Of a stretch of 9,981 nt of DNA, positions 1-6,764 are shown one piece after another (position 1 is the stretch's first letter; the number at the start of each line of letters is the position of its first letter). The notes under the pieces are model-generated. The model worked only from the letters and a program-made list of their open reading frames with translations. It was not told the DNA's origin and made no database searches. The position numbers were made by a program, and so were the translations under genes. Source of the stretch: Rhodobacterales bacterium UBA3089. Its GTDB lineage: Bacteria; Pseudomonadota; Alphaproteobacteria; Rhodobacterales; Rhodobacteraceae. The stretch lies in assembly GCA_002367255.1 (NCBI GenBank), contig DFBD01000266.1, forward strand, positions 1 through 9,981. The letters are read 5' to 3'.

Positions 1-110
1 CCGAACAGAAAAAGAAGGGTGGAAACGGTCAGGGTCGTATAAATATTCGGGCCCAACGCGCCATCAGCCCAAGTACCAAACCCCTCACGAATCATATCCA
101 TTGCAGTCAT
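1..110 (-). CDS. N-terminal fragment of a small membrane-type protein, unidentified (runs off left edge)
   Basis: Reading leftward from an ATG at 110, 36 codons are open to the window edge. The peptide begins MTAMDMIREGFGTWADGALG and turns hydrophobic at the end (roughly residues 25-36, rich in L, V, F and T), which looks like the start of a membrane segment. The start is well supported: the complement carries a perfect AGGAGG Shine-Dalgarno at 116-121, five bases before the ATG. That is the strongest ribosome-binding site in the window and suggests efficient translation. Other in-frame ATGs (codons 4 and 6) lack such a site. I do not recognise the family, because too little is visible. The AT-rich palindrome block at 184-213 lies upstream and may control it. 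Confidence 0.7.
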   Translation of the reverse strand, partial: MTAMDMIREGFGTWADGALGPNIYTTLTVSTLLFLF

Positions 111-115
111 AGTTT

Positions 116-121
116 CCTCCT
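116..121 (-). promoter_or_regulatory. Consensus ribosome-binding site of the left-edge gene
   Basis: The minus strand reads AGGAGG followed by AAACT and then ATG at 110. A full six-base match to the anti-Shine-Dalgarno consensus at ideal spacing fixes the start codon of the truncated gene. Confidence 0.8.
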
Positions 122-183
122 GTTCAGGAAGAAATCTTAGGGCACTTGTGTTAACGAGCATTTAACAAAAATCATTGCTATCT

Positions 184-213
184 TATTAATATGTATTAAT
201 AAAATATTAATAC
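184..213. repeat. Three phased copies of the palindrome TATTAATA, two forming a 21-bp inverted repeat
   Basis: The 8-bp palindrome TATTAATA occurs at 184-191, 194-201 and 205-212, so starts are 10 and 11 bp apart, close to one helical turn. The second and third copies extend to a perfect inverted repeat with 9-base arms (193-201 and 205-213) around AAA. The block lies 8 bp past the stop codon of the glutamate-synthase-like gene and 74 bp before the ATG of the left-edge gene. It could be a cooperative operator, an UP-element-like AT tract for the leftward promoter, or a weak all-A/T hairpin. No U-tract follows, so a classic terminator is unlikely. Confidence 0.6.
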
Positions 214-221
214 ACTCGTAT

Positions 222-1733
222 TTATTTCCGATATTCGTTAAGAGTTTCGGGTTCAGGCAGCAGGTCTGCCATTGAAACAGAAACCGGCCCTTGCTGCACA
301 ATTCGGCAATGCTTACGCCCCAAAGCACGCGGGTGCGAAACGCCGCAGGAATGGGCGATCAGGTTAGTGCCATAGTTAATTTTTCCGACGAAATTTTTCA
401 CACGCACGGATTTTTCCGCAGGGTTTAGGCCATTTTGAAGGCTGGCTTTATGCGTTGTAATCCCCGTAGGGCAGGTGTTTTTGTTGCACTTCAACGCCTG
501 AATACAACCTAGCGCAAACATGAAACCTCGTGCTGACGTCACAAAATCTGTGCCCGCACAATAAGCCCACGCAACTTCGGCCGGGGTTATTAGTTTACCC
601 GATGTGATCACCTTTATCCGGTCGCGCAAGCCATATTTGATCAGGGCATCCACGACGATTGGCAAGGATTCCTTAACCGTTAAGCCAACACTATCCATCA
701 AAGGCATCGGGGCCGCACCTGTACCACCATCGCCACCGTCGATAGTGATGAAATCAGGGGCGCTTTCGATTCCCCGAATATGGATTTCTTTGCACATATC
801 TTCGATCCAGCCATAGCCGCCGATCACAGCCTTGAACCCTACGGGCAGGCCTGTGATATCGCGGGTGTGGGCGATGAAATCCAACAATTGTCCGATACTG
901 TCAATTTCAGGATGGCGGTTGGGGGAAATAGAGGCCTCCGCCGCTGGAATACCGCGTATCGTCGCGATCTCGGGTGTGACTTTGGCCGCTGGCAGAATGC
1001 CGCCCTTGCCGGGTTTGGCGCCTTGGCTCATTTTCAACTCGATCATCTTGACTTGCGCGTGCGCGGCCACTTCGCACAACTTATCATCATCCAGCCCGCC
1101 ATCAGCATTTCGCACGCCGTATTTGGCAGTACCCATCTGGAAAACGATGTCGCATCCACCTTCCAGATGAAACGGCGACAACCCGCCCTCGCCCGTGTTC
1201 ATCCAGCATCCGGCCTGCTTTGCGCCTGCGGAAAGTGCGCGCACTGCCGGTTTGGAAATCGCGCCGAAGCTCATGCCTGAAATGTTGATCAGGGACTTCG
1301 CTGTATAGGGTTCACGGGCATAAGGGCCGATCACGACGGCGGGGGCTTCCTTGGCGTCTTCGTCAAGCACCGGGAACGGGCAATTCACGAAAAGCGGCGT
1401 GCCGGGTTGGGTTAAAACCTTGCTTGATCCAAACGCGACGGTGTTGTCTTTGCCTTCTGAAGATCTTTCAACCCAGTCACGTTCCGCCCGGTTAAAGGGC
1501 ATTTCCTCGCGATCCATGGCGAAGAAATACTGGCGGAAGAATTCCCCCAAACTGCTGAACAAATACCGGAACCGCCCAAGCACCGGAAAGTTGTGCCGTA
1601 CCGCGTCTTTGCTTTGGCGCACATCAATTATGTAAAAGACGACAAGAGTTACAGCCGCAATCCCGATGGCCAGTACGAACAAAACCGCGAGCATGTCCGA
1701 CACAGGAAACAGGGCATTTAGTAAGGATTCCAT
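222..1733 (-). CDS. Membrane-anchored FMN-binding glutamate synthase family protein
   Basis: This 503-residue protein matches the FMN/Fe-S synthase domain of the large glutamate synthase subunit. It carries NISGMSFGAIS (about 150-160), a glycine-rich GDGGTGAAP (about 334-342) typical of the FMN-binding barrel, and Cys410-x5-Cys416-x4-Cys421 followed by PTG, the spacing of the glutamate-synthase [3Fe-4S] cluster. There is no glutaminase domain and no GXGXG C-terminal domain. Instead a long hydrophobic stretch (about 9-37) suggests an N-terminal membrane anchor with a cytoplasmic catalytic part. Members of about 500 residues with this layout are common in proteobacteria, but their substrate is not established, so glutamate synthesis should not be assumed. 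The ORF extends to a GTG at 1769. I prefer the ATG at 1733 because GAAAG precedes it at suitable spacing and the hydrophobic segment then begins soon after the start. Confidence 0.88.
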   Translation of the reverse strand: MESLLNALFPVSDMLAVLFVLAIGIAAVTLVVFYIIDVRQSKDAVRHNFPVLGRFRYLFSSLGEFFRQYFFAMDREEMPFNRAERDWVERSSEGKDNTVAFGSSKVLTQPGTPLFVNCPFPVLDEDAKEAPAVVIGPYAREPYTAKSLINISGMSFGAISKPAVRALSAGAKQAGCWMNTGEGGLSPFHLEGGCDIVFQMGTAKYGVRNADGGLDDDKLCEVAAHAQVKMIELKMSQGAKPGKGGILPAAKVTPEIATIRGIPAAEASISPNRHPEIDSIGQLLDFIAHTRDITGLPVGFKAVIGGYGWIEDMCKEIHIRGIESAPDFITIDGGDGGTGAAPMPLMDSVGLTVKESLPIVVDALIKYGLRDRIKVITSGKLITPAEVAWAYCAGTDFVTSARGFMFALGCIQALKCNKNTCPTGITTHKASLQNGLNPAEKSVRVKNFVGKINYGTNLIAHSCGVSHPRALGRKHCRIVQQGPVSVSMADLLPEPETLNEYRK

Positions 1734-1795
1734 AACGGCATCTTTCAAATTGATTAACAGTGCACCCACCAGAATACAGATGCCTTCAAAGTTAG

Positions 1796-1824
1796 GCTAA
1801 ATACCTTGTCGAGTCGCCGGTCAA
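1796..1824 (-). promoter_or_regulatory. Weak candidate promoter for the glutamate-synthase-like gene
   Basis: The minus strand has TTGACC (1819-1824) and, 17 bases on, TTTAGC (1796-1801). The -35 element is good and the -10 element is poor. It lies in the 120-bp gap after ubiB, suggesting that the gene can be transcribed separately from the ubi genes. No terminator hairpin is evident in this gap, so read-through from ubiB is also possible. Confidence 0.25.
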
Positions 1825-1853
1825 CGAAGCGGCATCACGAAGATTTCAATGGC

Positions 1854-3371
1854 TTAATCAATAATTAGCAATGTCGCCGCAACACCCAGCGCCACGCCGC
1901 ATAGCGCCCAAATCCATGAGCCTGATTTAGGGGTAGGTTCGGGGGTATTGTTAAGGTTTATTAACGCCGCTTCGGCCAAAGCTGGCAAACGTGGACCAAA
2001 CCGGGCAAGGACTTTCGCGGTCGCTGCCAGATCGCGGGCGACGGCTTTGGGGCCGAGGCTATCAAGGATATACCGCTCGATCACAACGCCGGATGTATCC
2101 CACATGTTCAAGTTGGAATCAAAAGTGCGTGTGACCCCTTCGACAACAACCATAGTGCGTTGAAGCAGGATCAGCTCGGTTCTGGTTTGCATCCCGAAAC
2201 GCGCTGTCACATCGAACAAGTGCTGGAGCAACCGCGCCATGGAAACCTTCGACGCATCATGATCGAAAATCGGTTCACCCACGGCCCGAAGAGCTTGTGC
2301 AAATGCGGCGACATCTTGATCGACGGGAACATAGCCCGCCTCGAAATGCGCTTCGGCAACGCGGGTATAATCGCGGTTCAAGAACCCCATCAAAATCTCG
2401 GCGTAGACTTTGCGCGTATAGGTATCGATCCGGCCCATGATACCGAAATCAAGCGCAATCAAATCGCCGTTCGGCCCGCGCATCAGGTTACCCTGATGCA
2501 TGTCGGCGTGGAAATATCCATCCCGCAACGCATGGCGTAAAAAGGTTTGCAGGATACGTGTGGCGAATTCGGTCGCGTTTTGTCCGGTTGCCAGAACGGT
2601 TTCAACGTCGCCCAGCGGAATACCCTCGACCCACTCGGTTGTCAGTACACGACGGGCGGACAAGTCCCACACCAACGTCGGCACGCGGAACCCTTCGTCA
2701 TCTTTCGTGTTGGCAGCAAATTCATCAGCAGCCGAGGCCTCCATCCGCAGGTCCAACTCTCCATCCACGACGCCGGAAAAATGTTCGATAACCGCGCGGG
2801 GACGCAAGCGGCGCGCAGCGGGCGAGATGTGCTCGATAATCCACGCAGCCAAGAAGAACGCATCAACATCCTTAAGAAAAGCGCGCTCAATGCCGGGACG
2901 CAGGACTTTCACCGCTACGACCTGTCCGGTTTCGCGCACAACCGCCTTATGCACTTGCGCCAGCGAGGCGGCAGCAACAGGTTCCGAGAAACTCTCGAAC
3001 ACTTCGTCGATTTTGATACACAGCTCGGATTCGACTTCGGCCTTGGCGATATCTGTGTCAAAGGCAGGCAGCGCATCTTGCAAAATCCGCAATTCTCTTG
3101 CCAGTTCCATGCCGACAATATCGGGGCGTGTCGAAAGCAATTGCCCGAACTTGATATAGGCCGGACCAAGCGCCGTTAATGCGCGCAAAATCGGGGGTTG
3201 GTCAGGGTCACCGCGAAGGCCGAACCACTGAACAGGCCAACCGATAATACGTGCCGTGATACGGATCAATCGCGGCGCATCCATCGCCTCCAACGCCAAA
3301 CGCATTGCACCTGTTCGCTCAAACGTGGCGCCTGTACGGATCAAGCGCCAGATATTATGTGGGCCCCTCAT
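1854..3371 (-). CDS. ubiB: UbiB, ABC1/ADCK-family atypical kinase-like protein of ubiquinone biosynthesis
   Basis: The 505-residue product has the hallmarks of the UbiB family: KFGQ in the N-terminal extension (74-77), the alanine-rich loop AAASLAQVH that replaces the kinase P-loop (133-141), the VAVKV lysine (K155), the catalytic-loop HADMHQGN (288-295) and the DFG metal-binding motif (308-310). A hydrophobic C-terminal helix (about 484-503) should hold it at the inner membrane. UbiB proteins act as ATPases needed for ubiquinone synthesis, probably helping to extract or present lipid intermediates rather than phosphorylating proteins. Length is typical. The ATG overlaps the ubiE stop codon in ATGA (3368-3371), so it is probably translated by coupling. 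In many Rhodobacteraceae coaBC follows ubiB (from memory); here the next gene is the unrelated glutamate-synthase-like one. Confidence 0.95.
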   Translation of the reverse strand: MRGPHNIWRLIRTGATFERTGAMRLALEAMDAPRLIRITARIIGWPVQWFGLRGDPDQPPILRALTALGPAYIKFGQLLSTRPDIVGMELARELRILQDALPAFDTDIAKAEVESELCIKIDEVFESFSEPVAAASLAQVHKAVVRETGQVVAVKVLRPGIERAFLKDVDAFFLAAWIIEHISPAARRLRPRAVIEHFSGVVDGELDLRMEASAADEFAANTKDDEGFRVPTLVWDLSARRVLTTEWVEGIPLGDVETVLATGQNATEFATRILQTFLRHALRDGYFHADMHQGNLMRGPNGDLIALDFGIMGRIDTYTRKVYAEILMGFLNRDYTRVAEAHFEAGYVPVDQDVAAFAQALRAVGEPIFDHDASKVSMARLLQHLFDVTARFGMQTRTELILLQRTMVVVEGVTRTFDSNLNMWDTSGVVIERYILDSLGPKAVARDLAATAKVLARFGPRLPALAEAALINLNNTPEPTPKSGSWIWALCGVALGVAATLLIID

Positions 3372-4108
3372 GTTTTCCAGCCCGAATGTAGCGCGGCAAT
3401 ACCCAACGAAAGGTTGCGGTATTTGACTTGGCTAAACCCGCCATCGCGGATCATCTGCGCAAACTGTTCCTGTTTCGGGAATTGCCGGATCGATTCCACC
3501 AAGTATTGATAGCTGTCGCGGTCATTCGCGATAATCTGCCCCATGGGCGGGATAATGTTGAAACTGTACCTGTCATAGGCCCACTGCATCGCAGGGTTCG
3601 GGATGCTCGAAAACTCCAACACCAAAAACCGCCCGCCGGGCTTAAGAACCCGGTAAGCTTCGTTAATGGCATCCTGAATGCGGGTGACGTTGCGAATGCC
3701 GAAACTGATGGTGTAGGCGTCAAACGTGTTATCCGCAAACGGCAGCGCCATCGCATCACCGCACACCCAGTCTAGGCTGTCTTGCAGGCTCTCGGCGTCT
3801 GCGCGCAACCGTCCCTCGTCCAGCATGGATTGTGTCATATCAAACACTGTCGCATGCCCACCGCCCGCACGTTTCAAAAACCGGAACGAGATATCCCCCG
3901 TACCACCCGCCACATCCAGCAGTTTCATGCCTTTGCGCGGGGCCAGCCAATCCATCATTGCGTCTTTCCAGATGCGATGCACGCCCATGCTCATCGCATC
4001 GTTCATAACGTCGTATTTGGAGGCAACATTGGTGAAAACACCGTGAACCATGCCTGCCTTGGCATCCTCGTCCACAGTCTTGAATCCGAAATGGGTTTTC
4101 TGGGTCAT
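3368..4108 (-). CDS. ubiE: UbiE, ubiquinone/menaquinone biosynthesis C-methyltransferase
   Basis: The 246-residue protein contains the UbiE signature running from Y32 to K48 ([18 protein letters not shown]), the SAM-binding motif [11 protein letters not shown] (63-72), GDAMALPF (117-124), and [15 protein letters not shown] (153-167), which is the second family signature. UbiE transfers the methyl group of S-adenosylmethionine to C-2 of the 2-methoxy-6-polyprenyl-benzoquinol ring in ubiquinone synthesis, and to demethylmenaquinol in menaquinone makers. Since this window suggests an alphaproteobacterium, the ubiquinone role is the likely one. All motifs are intact and the length is normal. The gene is first in a coupled pair with ubiB. 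The sequence before the ATG gives only a weak Shine-Dalgarno (AGG at close spacing). Confidence 0.95.
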   Translation of the reverse strand: MTQKTHFGFKTVDEDAKAGMVHGVFTNVASKYDVMNDAMSMGVHRIWKDAMMDWLAPRKGMKLLDVAGGTGDISFRFLKRAGGGHATVFDMTQSMLDEGRLRADAESLQDSLDWVCGDAMALPFADNTFDAYTISFGIRNVTRIQDAINEAYRVLKPGGRFLVLEFSSIPNPAMQWAYDRYSFNIIPPMGQIIANDRDSYQYLVESIRQFPKQEQFAQMIRDGGFSQVKYRNLSLGIAALHSGWKT

Positions 4109-4141
4109 CAGCCTGATCTCTAGAGTCGCGTTGACACCAGA

Positions 4142-4168
4142 GTTATATGCCTTTTGACGAAGTTACAA
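4142..4168 (-). promoter_or_regulatory. Candidate promoter for ubiE-ubiB
   Basis: On the minus strand TTGTAA (4163-4168) is followed after 15 bases by TATAAC (4142-4147), in the 75-bp gap between the prenyltransferase gene and ubiE. The -10 element matches five of six consensus bases, but the spacing is short. It suggests that ubiE-ubiB can be transcribed independently of the upstream gene. Confidence 0.33.
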
Positions 4169-4172
4169 TTCC

Positions 4173-4184
4173 AGACCGCGGTCT
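4173..4184. repeat. Perfect 12-bp palindrome AGACCGCGGTCT at the prenyltransferase stop codon
   Basis: AGACCGCGGTCT is fully self-complementary and touches the first base of the stop codon triplet at 4184-4186. There is no loop and no T-run after it on the minus strand, so it is a poor terminator. It lies just 5 bp upstream of the candidate ubiE -35 element and could be a binding site, or chance. Confidence 0.4.
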
Positions 4185-4897
4185 TATTCGACCGCCTCGG
4201 CCCCTTTCGGGATAACAGCCCCGAACTGGCGCGTGCGGCTGCGGTAATCGGCGATAACTTCGGCGTAAACCTCAGGCGTGAATTCCGGCCAGGAATTCCC
4301 AATAAACGCCAATTCTGAATAGGCACTTTGCCATACCATGAAGTTTGAAATCCGTAGTTCGCCTGCTGTTCGAATAATCAGGTCCGGGTCGGATTGCGCC
4401 GCCGTATCCAGATGATCCGAGACCACCTGTTCGGTTATATCATCAACCGCCAATGTCCCGTTCTGCACTTTGGCAGCAAGCGTGCGCGTGGCCCTGACTA
4501 GATCGTCTCTGCCACCGTAATTTATCGCGACATTCAGCGTGATAAGGGTGTTATCCTTGGTTAACGCCTCCAGGTCCGCCATTTGAACACGCAAATCGGC
4601 AGCCAACGGTGCCGGGTCACCCAAGAAATTAACTTTGATATTTTTCTCGTTCAGTTCAACAAAGTTGTTCTGCAGATATCCACGAAACAGCTTCATTAGG
4701 CCTTCGACCTCATGGGCGGCACGTTTCCAGTTTTCAGTAGAAAATGCATAAAGGGTTAACGTGGTAACACCCAGTTCTGTACTTGCCTTAACTATGTCCT
4801 TAACGCGGCTGGCACCGCGCTTGTGCCCCACTAGGCGCGGCAAGCCTCGTTTTGTCGCCCAGCGACCATTGCCGTCCATGATTATACCAACGTGCAC
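4184..4897 (-). CDS. uppS: Isoprenyl transferase, undecaprenyl diphosphate synthase (cis-prenyltransferase) family
   Basis: The 237-residue protein has all family blocks: IIMDGNGRWA with catalytic Asp8, LYAFSTENWKR (49-59), INYGGRDDL (125-133), IIRTAGE and LRISNF (174-186) with the diphosphate-binding arginines R176 and R182, and YSELAF (193-198). The enzyme condenses isopentenyl diphosphate onto farnesyl diphosphate in cis to give the C55 carrier lipid used for peptidoglycan and O-antigen. One small departure is Ala178, where Gly or Ser is usual (RTGGE/RTSGE). The ORF opens at a GTG at 4915, but the GTG at 4897 is preferred because AAGGAG (4903-4908, complement) lies five bases before it and the protein then begins MHVGIIMDGNGRW, the usual short lead-in. 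In relatives uppS normally sits with frr, cdsA and dxr, so this copy next to ubiE may be a relocated or second gene. Confidence 0.92.
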   Translation of the reverse strand: MHVGIIMDGNGRWATKRGLPRLVGHKRGASRVKDIVKASTELGVTTLTLYAFSTENWKRAAHEVEGLMKLFRGYLQNNFVELNEKNIKVNFLGDPAPLAADLRVQMADLEALTKDNTLITLNVAINYGGRDDLVRATRTLAAKVQNGTLAVDDITEQVVSDHLDTAAQSDPDLIIRTAGELRISNFMVWQSAYSELAFIGNSWPEFTPEVYAEVIADYRSRTRQFGAVIPKGAEAVE

Positions 4898-4902
4898 ATC
4901 GG

Positions 4903-4908
4903 CTCCTT
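4903..4908 (-). promoter_or_regulatory. Ribosome-binding site that sets the uppS start
   Basis: The minus strand reads AAGGAG, then CCGAT, then GTG at 4897. This is much stronger than anything before the longer GTG start at 4915, where only AAAG directly abuts the codon, so the shorter reading frame is favoured. Confidence 0.6.
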
Positions 4909-4931
4909 TGTCCACCTTTGGGTAAAGGGTT

Positions 4932-4959
4932 AATCTAATCGGGTAAAATTCTCAACCAA
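4932..4959 (-). promoter_or_regulatory. Weak candidate promoter for uppS
   Basis: On the minus strand TTGGTT (4954-4959) and TAGATT (4932-4937) are separated by 16 bases. Both are partial matches to the sigma-70 consensus. It lies in the 129-bp region shared with the divergent galE gene. Confidence 0.25.
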
Positions 4960-4962
4960 CAA

Positions 4963-4992
4963 TTGTAAATAGCTGACAGCATAGGATATATT
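4963..4992 (+). promoter_or_regulatory. Candidate promoter for galE
   Basis: TTGTAA (4963-4968) is followed after 18 bases by TATATT (4987-4992), placing a transcription start near 5000 and a leader of roughly 27 bases. It lies back-to-back with the uppS promoter region. The -10 match is fair and the spacing is slightly long. Confidence 0.33.
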
Positions 4993-5026
4993 CCGCCACA
5001 TGTTGTTTAAATTTTCAGGGTTCTAA

Positions 5027-6046
5027 ATGCGCGTATTAATCACAGGAGGGGCCGGATATATCGGCACCCACACTATGTTAGAGGTTCTTGGCGCTGGCCA
5101 CGAGGTTTGCGTGATCGACAACTTCTCCAACAGCGCCCCCGAAGCGTTGGAGCGTGTTAAAACCCTGTCGAACCGCACCTTTACGTTCCAAAACGCCGAT
5201 ATGCGCGACCGCGAGGGGCTAACCCGCCACCTCAAAGACTTCAAACCCGATGCCGTGATCCATTTTGCTGGCCTAAAGGCCGTCGGTGAATCCGTCGAAA
5301 AGCCGCTGGAATACTATGAAAACAACGTCCAAGGTACGATTAACCTTTTGCAAGCGATGAAGGCTGCCGATTGTAATAACATCGTCTTCTCCTCCAGCGC
5401 GACGGTCTACGGTGACCCGGATTTCCTGCCAATAACCGAGGATCACCCGCTTCGTTCAACCAACCCTTATGGCCGCTCCAAACTGCACATCGAAGAGATG
5501 TTGCGCGATTTGGCGGCCTCCGACCCCGATTTCACCGCCGCTATCCTGCGGTATTTCAACCCTGTCGGCGCCCACGAAAGTGGCCGTATCGGCGAGGACC
5601 CAAGTGGCATTCCCAACAATCTGATGCCCATGATTGCACAAGTCGCTGTCGGGCGACGCGATCAGGTCAAGGTTTTTGGCAACGACTATGACACCCCCGA
5701 CGGCACCGGCGTTCGCGACTATATTCACGTGGTTGATCTGGCCAAAGCGCATGTCGCGGCCCTTGACTGGACGCAATCACACCAAGGCGCGCGGGCGTTC
5801 AACCTCGGCGTTGGGCAAGGGGTTTCTGTCATGGAAATGATTGATGCTTTTGCCACGGCAAGTGGCCGGGAAATCCCGTTCCAGAACGACCCGCGCCGTA
5901 AAGGCGACATCGCGACATGCTATGCCGACCCCGCCCGAGCCGAGGCCGAACTTGGCTGGAAAGCCCACATCGGTTTAGCCGAAATGTGCGGGTCTTGTTG
6001 GCATTGGCAAGACACAAACCCCAACGGGTATAAAACAAAGGTTTGA
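5027..6046 (+). CDS. galE: UDP-glucose 4-epimerase
   Basis: The 339-residue protein is a full-length extended short-chain dehydrogenase. It has the NAD-binding TGGAGYIGTH (6-15), HFAGLKAVGES (79-89), the catalytic SSSATVYG (122-129) with the active-site pair Tyr148-x3-Lys152 in NPYGRSK, and the UDP-sugar-binding RYFNPVGAHESGRIGEDP (175-192). The tail LGWKA...NPNGY is also characteristic. It interconverts UDP-glucose and UDP-galactose in the cytoplasm, supplying galactose units for exopolysaccharide and lipopolysaccharide. The ATG is preceded by AGGG at six bases, a moderate ribosome-binding site. The gene stands alone between divergent uppS and co-oriented tetR. No terminator hairpin follows its stop. 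Confidence 0.95.
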   Translation: MRVLITGGAGYIGTHTMLEVLGAGHEVCVIDNFSNSAPEALERVKTLSNRTFTFQNADMRDREGLTRHLKDFKPDAVIHFAGLKAVGESVEKPLEYYENNVQGTINLLQAMKAADCNNIVFSSSATVYGDPDFLPITEDHPLRSTNPYGRSKLHIEEMLRDLAASDPDFTAAILRYFNPVGAHESGRIGEDPSGIPNNLMPMIAQVAVGRRDQVKVFGNDYDTPDGTGVRDYIHVVDLAKAHVAALDWTQSHQGARAFNLGVGQGVSVMEMIDAFATASGREIPFQNDPRRKGDIATCYADPARAEAELGWKAHIGLAEMCGSCWHWQDTNPNGYKTKV

Positions 6047-6049
6047 CGC

Positions 6050-6110
6050 TTAGACTAAAGGGTAGTTAAGAGTTACTTGTCACTTAGGGGCTGAAAACAG
6101 TTAGACCTAA
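6050..6110. promoter_or_regulatory. Promoter region of tetR with two copies of a TTAG-ac-CTAA inverted repeat
   Basis: TTAGACTAA (6050-6058) and TTAGACCTAA (6101-6110) share the arms TTAG and CTAA around one or two bases. A possible -35 element TTGTCA (6077-6082) lies between them, and at 17-18 bases its -10 would overlap the second repeat. A repressor bound there would block transcription, as in many autoregulated TetR-family genes. The -10 itself is a poor match, and repeats this short can arise by chance. Confidence 0.3.
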
Positions 6111-6167
6111 TACATCCCGCGCCTCTTCACACATGCAGAATCGCGATACTAACCTGAAAGCCGAAAT

Positions 6168-6764
6168 ATGACCGTCAGAACCAGAAAACCCGCTGCTGAA
6201 CGCAAAAAAGAGATTGTCGATACCGCGATCCTTTTGGCTGCCGAATGTGGCCCTGACCGTCTAACGACCGAAAGTCTGGCCAAGGAAATCGGCATCTCGC
6301 AACCCGCGATTTTCCGTCATTTTCCCGCCAAATCAGATATTTGGGAGGCTGTAGGCGATCGCATCTGCACCCTGATGAGCGAAAGCGGCCAATTGATCGA
6401 AGCGACCGGACCGACAGACCGTCTGCGTAAAATTGTAGCCGCACAGCTTGCGTTCATCGAATCCACGCCTGCCGTCCCCGCCATTCTGTTTTCCCGTGAA
6501 TTGCATTCAGAAAACGAGAAATTGCGGGCATTCTTCGCTGGCCTAATGGCCCAACGCCATCAAAGGCTCGTCAAGCTATTCGAAAACGGCATTAAATCCG
6601 GTGAATTCAACAAGAGCATGAATCCAGACGACGCCGCTTATGTGGTGCTGGCATTAATCCAGGGCCTGGCCATGCGCTGGTCGTTGAATAACCGCAACTT
6701 CGATCTTGTCGAAGCAGGCAGCAACATGCTGGATGTGCAACTAAGCGGGTTCTCCAGCCGCTAA
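6168..6764 (+). CDS. TetR/AcrR-family transcriptional regulator
   Basis: This 198-residue protein has a classic TetR N-terminus: a basic lead (RTRKPAAERKKEI), then helices around LTTESLAKEIGISQPAIFRHF (32-52), the helix-turn-helix with the family's conserved F-R-H-F end, followed by PAKSDIWEAV. The remainder is the helical ligand-binding and dimerisation part, which does not identify an effector. The stop overlaps tail-to-tail by four bases with the ethylmalonyl-CoA mutase gene, and ccr begins 2.8 kb away. In Methylobacterium extorquens the TetR-type protein CcrR activates ccr. By analogy this protein may control ethylmalonyl-CoA genes, but that is inference from position. The ribosome-binding site is weak (GAAAG seven bases before the ATG). 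Confidence 0.92.
   Translation: MTVRTRKPAAERKKEIVDTAILLAAECGPDRLTTESLAKEIGISQPAIFRHFPAKSDIWEAVGDRICTLMSESGQLIEATGPTDRLRKIVAAQLAFIESTPAVPAILFSRELHSENEKLRAFFAGLMAQRHQRLVKLFENGIKSGEFNKSMNPDDAAYVVLALIQGLAMRWSLNNRNFDLVEAGSNMLDVQLSGFSSR

Noticed and set aside
137..328. 63-codon minus-strand ORF across the end of the glutamate-synthase-like gene
   Set aside because: It is mostly out-of-frame sequence of that gene plus the AT-rich repeat block, with no homology I can recognise.
780..1280. 166-codon plus-strand ORF opposite the glutamate-synthase-like gene
   Set aside because: It lies wholly antisense to a gene with clear motifs and has no recognisable domain or ribosome-binding site; it is a shadow frame.
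2500..3179. Two long overlapping plus-strand ORFs (about 210-219 codons) opposite ubiB
   Set aside because: Both are antisense to ubiB, have low-complexity Arg/Ser-rich composition and no family motif.
4173..4184. Palindrome AGACCGCGGTCT as a terminator of uppS
   Set aside because: It has no loop and no T-tract on the minus strand, so it cannot form a standard intrinsic terminator. It is kept only as a repeat.
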